64,000 nucleotides of DNA from Streptomyces albus subsp. albus (lineage in GTDB: Bacteria; Actinomycetota; Actinomycetes; Streptomycetales; Streptomycetaceae), in the NCBI RefSeq assembly GCF_000725885.1, contig NZ_JODR01000016.1, forward strand, positions 307,942 through 371,941. The letters are read 5' to 3'. The notes under the pieces are model-generated. The model worked only from the letters and a program-made list of their open reading frames with translations, searched no databases and was not told the DNA's origin. Within the stretch, counting starts at the first letter, position 1; each line of letters opens with the position of its first letter. Shown here piece after piece: positions 60,544 to 64,000 of this stretch. The position numbers were made by a program, and so were the translations under genes.

Positions 60544-61647
60544 GTGCACGACACTCAGTTGAACGAACTCGCCGGACGGAACGTGCTGGTTACCGGAGGA
60601 GCCGGGCTGATCGGCAGCCGTATCGCCGCCTGCCTGCGCCAGGTGGGAGCCCGGCCGATCCAGCTATGCACGTTGGAGGCATACCCCTCGCACACCTACC
60701 GCGACCTGTTCGGGATCGACCCCACCGACTCGGACCTCATCGTCGGCAGCATCCAGAACCCGGACGTGGTCAGGAAGGCGGTGGCCGGGGCCGACTACGT
60801 GATCCACGCCGCTGCCCTCGCCGACGTCGCCGCCTGCACCCGCGAGCCCACGGCGGCCATTCACACCAATATCACCGGCACCCAGGTACTGCTCGGTGCG
60901 GTGGCTGCCTGCGACCGGGTCCGCCGCCTCGTCTTCGTCTCCTCGGCCAGCGTCTACGGCAACGGCAACCCGGAGAACTGGGCACGCCCGTGCGAGGAAT
61001 ACCGGACCGTGCGCAAGCTGCTGGAAGCCGTATACGGGAATGTGCCGCCGCAGTTCCACGAGCACACGCCACTGCGGCCGATGTCGGTCTACGCCAACAC
61101 CAAGGCCTGGGGCGAGACGCAGACTTCTCTCACGCTGGGCGCCGTGGGCACCTCATACACGGTCGTGCGGTACTTCTCCGTCTACGGAGAGCCGCAGGTC
61201 ATCAAGGAGAACAGCCACTCGTGGGTCGTGGCCTGGTTCGCCACCCGCGCCGTTCTGGGGCTGCCCCTGCACCTCAATGGCGGCGGCCACCAGGTCCGGG
61301 ACCTGGTCCACGTCGAAGACATCGCCGCCGCCACGGTGCGGGCCCTTGTCGCCCCGCGGGCCCACAACGAGACGATCAACATCGGCACCGGCACTCCCAC
61401 CAGCATCCGCACCGTGGCCGAGCTGGTCGCCGAGCGGTACCCGGGCACGCGGTTCGTGGAGACGCCGATGCCACCCGGTGACCCACTTGGCGGCTACGCG
61501 TCCACCCACCGCATGGAAGCGGTGCTCGGCTGGCGGCCCGCGATCACCGTCAAGCACGGAGTGGCCCGCTACGCGGACTGGCTGGACAAGACGCCCGAGG
61601 CGATTCCCGCGTGGCTTCGGGCCGAGTCCGAGGCCGCGACCGCCTGA
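60544..61647 (+). CDS. NAD-dependent epimerase/dehydratase (extended SDR)
   Basis: 367 aa from the GTG at 60544, which has GGAGG at the right distance; an ATG at 60523 does not. NAD motif VTGGAGLIGSRIA, the SSASVYG serine segment, and a YxxxK motif in YANTKAWGE. Acts on a nucleotide-sugar or related substrate; the exact reaction is unclear. Its stop abuts the convergent GT2 stop (TGATCA). Confidence 0.88.
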   Translation: MHDTQLNELAGRNVLVTGGAGLIGSRIAACLRQVGARPIQLCTLEAYPSHTYRDLFGIDPTDSDLIVGSIQNPDVVRKAVAGADYVIHAAALADVAACTREPTAAIHTNITGTQVLLGAVAACDRVRRLVFVSSASVYGNGNPENWARPCEEYRTVRKLLEAVYGNVPPQFHEHTPLRPMSVYANTKAWGETQTSLTLGAVGTSYTVVRYFSVYGEPQVIKENSHSWVVAWFATRAVLGLPLHLNGGGHQVRDLVHVEDIAAATVRALVAPRAHNETINIGTGTPTSIRTVAELVAERYPGTRFVETPMPPGDPLGGYASTHRMEAVLGWRPAITVKHGVARYADWLDKTPEAIPAWLRAESEAATA

Positions 61648-62523
61648 TCAGATGACCGGAGGCCGGCCCAGACGGGTCATCCGCCACACCGTGGACCAGC
61701 GCATCGGCCGGCGGGGCGGGCACGGCGTGCGCAGGCCTTCGGCGAACCCGCCGAACCATGCCCTCAGCCCTGCCGCCGACCGGGTGCGGGCCACGGTCAT
61801 CACTGTCCAGACGCACAGGTAGGCGGGGACGAGGAGGGCGGGAAGGCGCCGTTTGGCCAGCCAGACCCGGTTACGGGCGACCATGCGGTAGAAGACCGCA
61901 TGCCGGGTCGGCGACGTCCACGGATGCTGGAGCACCAGCTCCGGCTCGTAGAGCACCTTCCAGCCCGCGTCCAGTGCCCGCCAGGCCAGGTCGGTCTCCT
62001 CATGCGCGTAGAAGAAGGGCTCGGGCCACCCACCGATCTCTTCCAGCATCCGCATCGACAGCCCGTGCCCGCCGCCGAGGAACGTCGTCACCGGCCCGCC
62101 CCGCATCGGATTCGCCGCCCGCAGACGCGGAACGTGGCGGCGCTGGGTACGGCCGTGTTCGTCGGCGATACGGAAACTGACCACGCCAAGCCGCTGGTCC
62201 GACGCGTACAGCTCAGTGAGCCGGGTGAACACGTCTGTGCTGATCAACAGGCCGTCATCGTCCAGGTCCACCACCACATCGACGTCCCCGGACTCTCGCA
62301 GCCGGGCCAGTGCGGCATTCCGGCCACCGGCCACCCCCAAGTTCTCCGGCAGCTCGACACCGTCCACCCACTTGGGGAGGGGCGGCAGCGGCGAGCCGTT
62401 TCCGACGACCACCACACGCGTCGCAGGCGTGTCCTGCCCGGCGACCGACTCAAGGAGGTCGGCCAGCTCGGCGGGCCGCGTGCCCATGGTCAAGATGGCG
62501 ACGCCTACGCGCGGGTGACGCAC
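61648..62523 (-). CDS. Family 2 glycosyltransferase
   Basis: 291 aa from a GTG at 62523. GT-A fold: GVAILTMGTRPAELADLLES, a DxD-type motif in VVDLDDDGLLIS, GGGHGLSMRMLEEIGGWPEP, and the acceptor-site EETDLAWRALDAGW. The C-terminus has a hydrophobic stretch (LLVPAYLCVWTVMTVA), probably membrane-associated. Close to rhamnosyl- and galactosyl-transferases of cell-surface glycans. Convergent with the epimerase, with no space between the stops. Confidence 0.88.
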   Translation of the reverse strand: MRHPRVGVAILTMGTRPAELADLLESVAGQDTPATRVVVVGNGSPLPPLPKWVDGVELPENLGVAGGRNAALARLRESGDVDVVVDLDDDGLLISTDVFTRLTELYASDQRLGVVSFRIADEHGRTQRRHVPRLRAANPMRGGPVTTFLGGGHGLSMRMLEEIGGWPEPFFYAHEETDLAWRALDAGWKVLYEPELVLQHPWTSPTRHAVFYRMVARNRVWLAKRRLPALLVPAYLCVWTVMTVARTRSAAGLRAWFGGFAEGLRTPCPPRRPMRWSTVWRMTRLGRPPVI

Positions 62524-62609
62524 GGATGAACACTCCGTTCCTCGGGTCCGGTGCTGGTGATGCTAGCCGCCCGGGGAACGGCTACGGACCATACACAGGA
62601 AGGCCACCG

Positions 62610-63323
62610 ATGCCCACCATCCGCCTCGGCGACTACCTCACCGCTCCCACCAGCGGAATGCTGGACGGCACCCTCTACGAACACCTGGAGAAGAGCGAGC
62701 TGTCCGAGTTCCTCGCGCTCTGGGAGGACGGGCACCGCCAGGCCCTCGCCCGGGTCTCGCACCGCATTCACCCCACCGCGCAGATCCACCCGACTGCGAT
62801 CATCGGCGACAACGTGATCGTCGGCCCCCGTGTGCGCGTGTGGGAGTTCTCCACCGTCCGCGCCGGCTCCGTACTCTGCGCCGACGTCTCGGTCGGCTTC
62901 AACTGCGAGGTCACCCGCTCCTTTCTCGGCGAACGCGTCGTCCTCGGCCACCGCATCGGTATCAACCGCACCCTCGTCGGAGCCGACGCCCACCTGTCCG
63001 CCAACCTGACCGTCGCGGCCATCAGCATGTGGAGCCCTCACATGAGCAACCCTGAACGGGAGATCATCCTGCGTACTCCCGACGGCCTCTACCGCTGTGG
63101 CACACCGCAGTTCGGCGCCCTGATCGGCGACCGGGTCCAAACCGGCAACAGCATCAGCCTCGGCCCCGGCCTCGCCCTTGGCCGCGACTGCCGGGTTGCC
63201 AGCGGCGTCACCCTCGCCGCACGCACCATCCCCGACCGCAGCGTGATCACCTCTCCTCACACTTCTGACGTCAACGTCCGACAGCGACCCGCACATCGCG
63301 GCAGGACCAACGCGGGAGCATGA
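62610..63323 (+). CDS. Left-handed beta-helix transferase-like protein
   Basis: 237 aa, ATG at 62610 after AGGAAGG. The middle part is a hexapeptide-repeat beta-helix (IHPTAIIGDNVIVGPRVRVW, FLGERVVLGHRIGINRTLVG, LIGDRVQTGNSISLGPGLAL), like nucleotide-sugar pyrophosphorylase C-termini or acyltransferases. The N-terminal ~55 residues (IRLGDYLTAPTSGMLDGTLY) are not a nucleotidyltransferase domain. Probably modifies or binds a sugar together with the epimerase and GT2. Confidence 0.8.
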   Translation: MPTIRLGDYLTAPTSGMLDGTLYEHLEKSELSEFLALWEDGHRQALARVSHRIHPTAQIHPTAIIGDNVIVGPRVRVWEFSTVRAGSVLCADVSVGFNCEVTRSFLGERVVLGHRIGINRTLVGADAHLSANLTVAAISMWSPHMSNPEREIILRTPDGLYRCGTPQFGALIGDRVQTGNSISLGPGLALGRDCRVASGVTLAARTIPDRSVITSPHTSDVNVRQRPAHRGRTNAGA

Positions 63324-63850
63324 AGCCACGAGCCCACTGTCCCACCAGTCACCCGCAGAGGGTGGAGACCCACCGCGCTCGGCGCGGCGACCGTGCAGTT
63401 CGTCAGGTGAGTGCATCAACCCTCCGTTGCCGACGGCATCTTGAAGGTAAGACGGGGTGCATTCACCGGGTCGGCCATGCCTCTCTCGCCGAGCCGGAGG
63501 TAGCGGTCGGCCCGCCGGTGGGCGGTGGTCGGCGAGACCTGGCTCACCCGTCCACAACCTGACCAGACAGAACAATCAGCCCGCGGGCGGTGCTGCGGCG
63601 TGGACCGCGTCCGGGCCGGGCCGGTGCCGGAGGGGCGGACCGGCACGCGGCCCCGACCGGCCGCCGGCACGCGGAGGTCACCACGTTCCTCAAAGCGGCC
63701 GGAAAAAATCGCGGGGCTCCGTGAACTTTTTCGGTCGCGGTGTGATCGAACCTCTGCGTAAGGGGCCGTGCCGGGCCTCCGCGGATTCCGGCACGGGACG
63801 CCGGGGCCTTCCCGAACGCCCCGGCGACGCGCACGCACGAGAGGGAACAC
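63324..63850. other. 527-bp region before the second secreted gene
   Basis: No gene seen. AT-rich runs near 63,700-63,735 (AAAAAA, CTTTTT) and a hairpin (63766-63796) sit in the presumed promoter/leader of the gene at 63851. Confidence 0.45.
63766..63796 (+). promoter_or_regulatory. Hairpin in the leader of the second secreted gene
   Basis: CCGTGCCGG (63766-63774) pairs with CCGGCACGG (63788-63796). It could be an attenuator, operator or upstream terminator. Confidence 0.45.
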
Positions 63851-64000
63851 ATGCGCAAGATGAAGCGCGCGGCCATTGTCGGTGCCGGTCTGCTGGCCTT
63901 TTCCGGCCTCGCCGTCGGAGCCGCCCAGGCCGATGTCCCCCGCCCCCCGGGGTTCATGATCGGTGACCAGTACAAGGAGCCGAGCGCGGACGAGTGCATG
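63851..64000 (+). CDS. Small secreted protein, partial (3' end outside window)
   Basis: 50 codons up to the window end; start ATG after GAGGGA. The signal peptide MRKMKRAAIVGAGLLAFSGL with an AQA-D cleavage site near residue 27 resembles that of the protein at 58054 (MRTMKRRAAITAAGLAA). The mature part begins DVPRPPGFMIGDQYKEPSAD, then a Cys. It may be a distant paralogue; too little is visible to be sure. Confidence 0.7.
   Translation, partial: MRKMKRAAIVGAGLLAFSGLAVGAAQADVPRPPGFMIGDQYKEPSADECM

Overview
The window is chromosomal DNA from a high-GC actinomycete, almost certainly a Streptomyces. The evidence is the strong third-position GC bias, frequent GTG starts, GGAGG ribosome sites, ATGA/GTGA coupling, and families typical of the genus (DUF397, DUF2690 with XRE, DUF3017, DUF6350, DUF5937). 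From memory, the order sucCD - DUF6350 - purNH - folD - mdh - bet/ABC operon - trpS - carboxypeptidase resembles the core of S. coelicolor; I could not run a comparison.

Layout. 1-8192: a divergent five-gene cassette, SWIM protein and DUF5691 leftward, MoxR ATPase, DUF5682 and VWA rightward. The gap between the arms holds two back-to-back motifs of the PafBC (RecA-independent DNA-damage) type. 8193-26629: central metabolism, sucCD, purNH, folD and mdh, with interspersed membrane proteins, a sigma-region-4-like protein and an XRE/DUF2690 protein. 26823-29279: a divergent MFS pump and ArsR-type regulator. 29310-37894: a secreted protein, then a choline/betaine operon (betB, GMC choline dehydrogenase, ABC ATPase, tandem-duplicated permease, binding lipoprotein), followed by a CopD-like gene. 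39405-40615: an ICL/PEP-mutase-like enzyme and an AhpD-like protein.

40662-48296 is the accessory region. A MocR-type regulator gene is split by a ~4.7-kb element carrying a serine recombinase, an XRE regulator, a leftward string of tiny coupled genes including DUF397, and a truncated zinc-ribbon gene. Joining the two mocR halves at a shared CCGG restores a 478-codon frame. A 43-bp perfect inverted repeat links the element's left end to sequence just beyond mocR, where a GntR/UTRA regulator sits beside an array of GTGACCTAGTTC operators.

48446-57232 returns to core genes (2-hydroxyacid dehydrogenase, rocD, trpS, 2'-5' RNA ligase-like, YihY, D-Ala-D-Ala carboxypeptidase, metallophosphoesterase). 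58054-64000 holds two small secreted proteins with similar signal peptides around a sugar-type locus (XRE regulator, small protein, epimerase, GT2, left-handed beta-helix transferase).

The best candidates for something undescribed are the small MocR-targeting element with its cassette of tiny genes, and the apparent damage-promoter control of the MoxR/DUF5682/VWA/SWIM/DUF5691 cassette.
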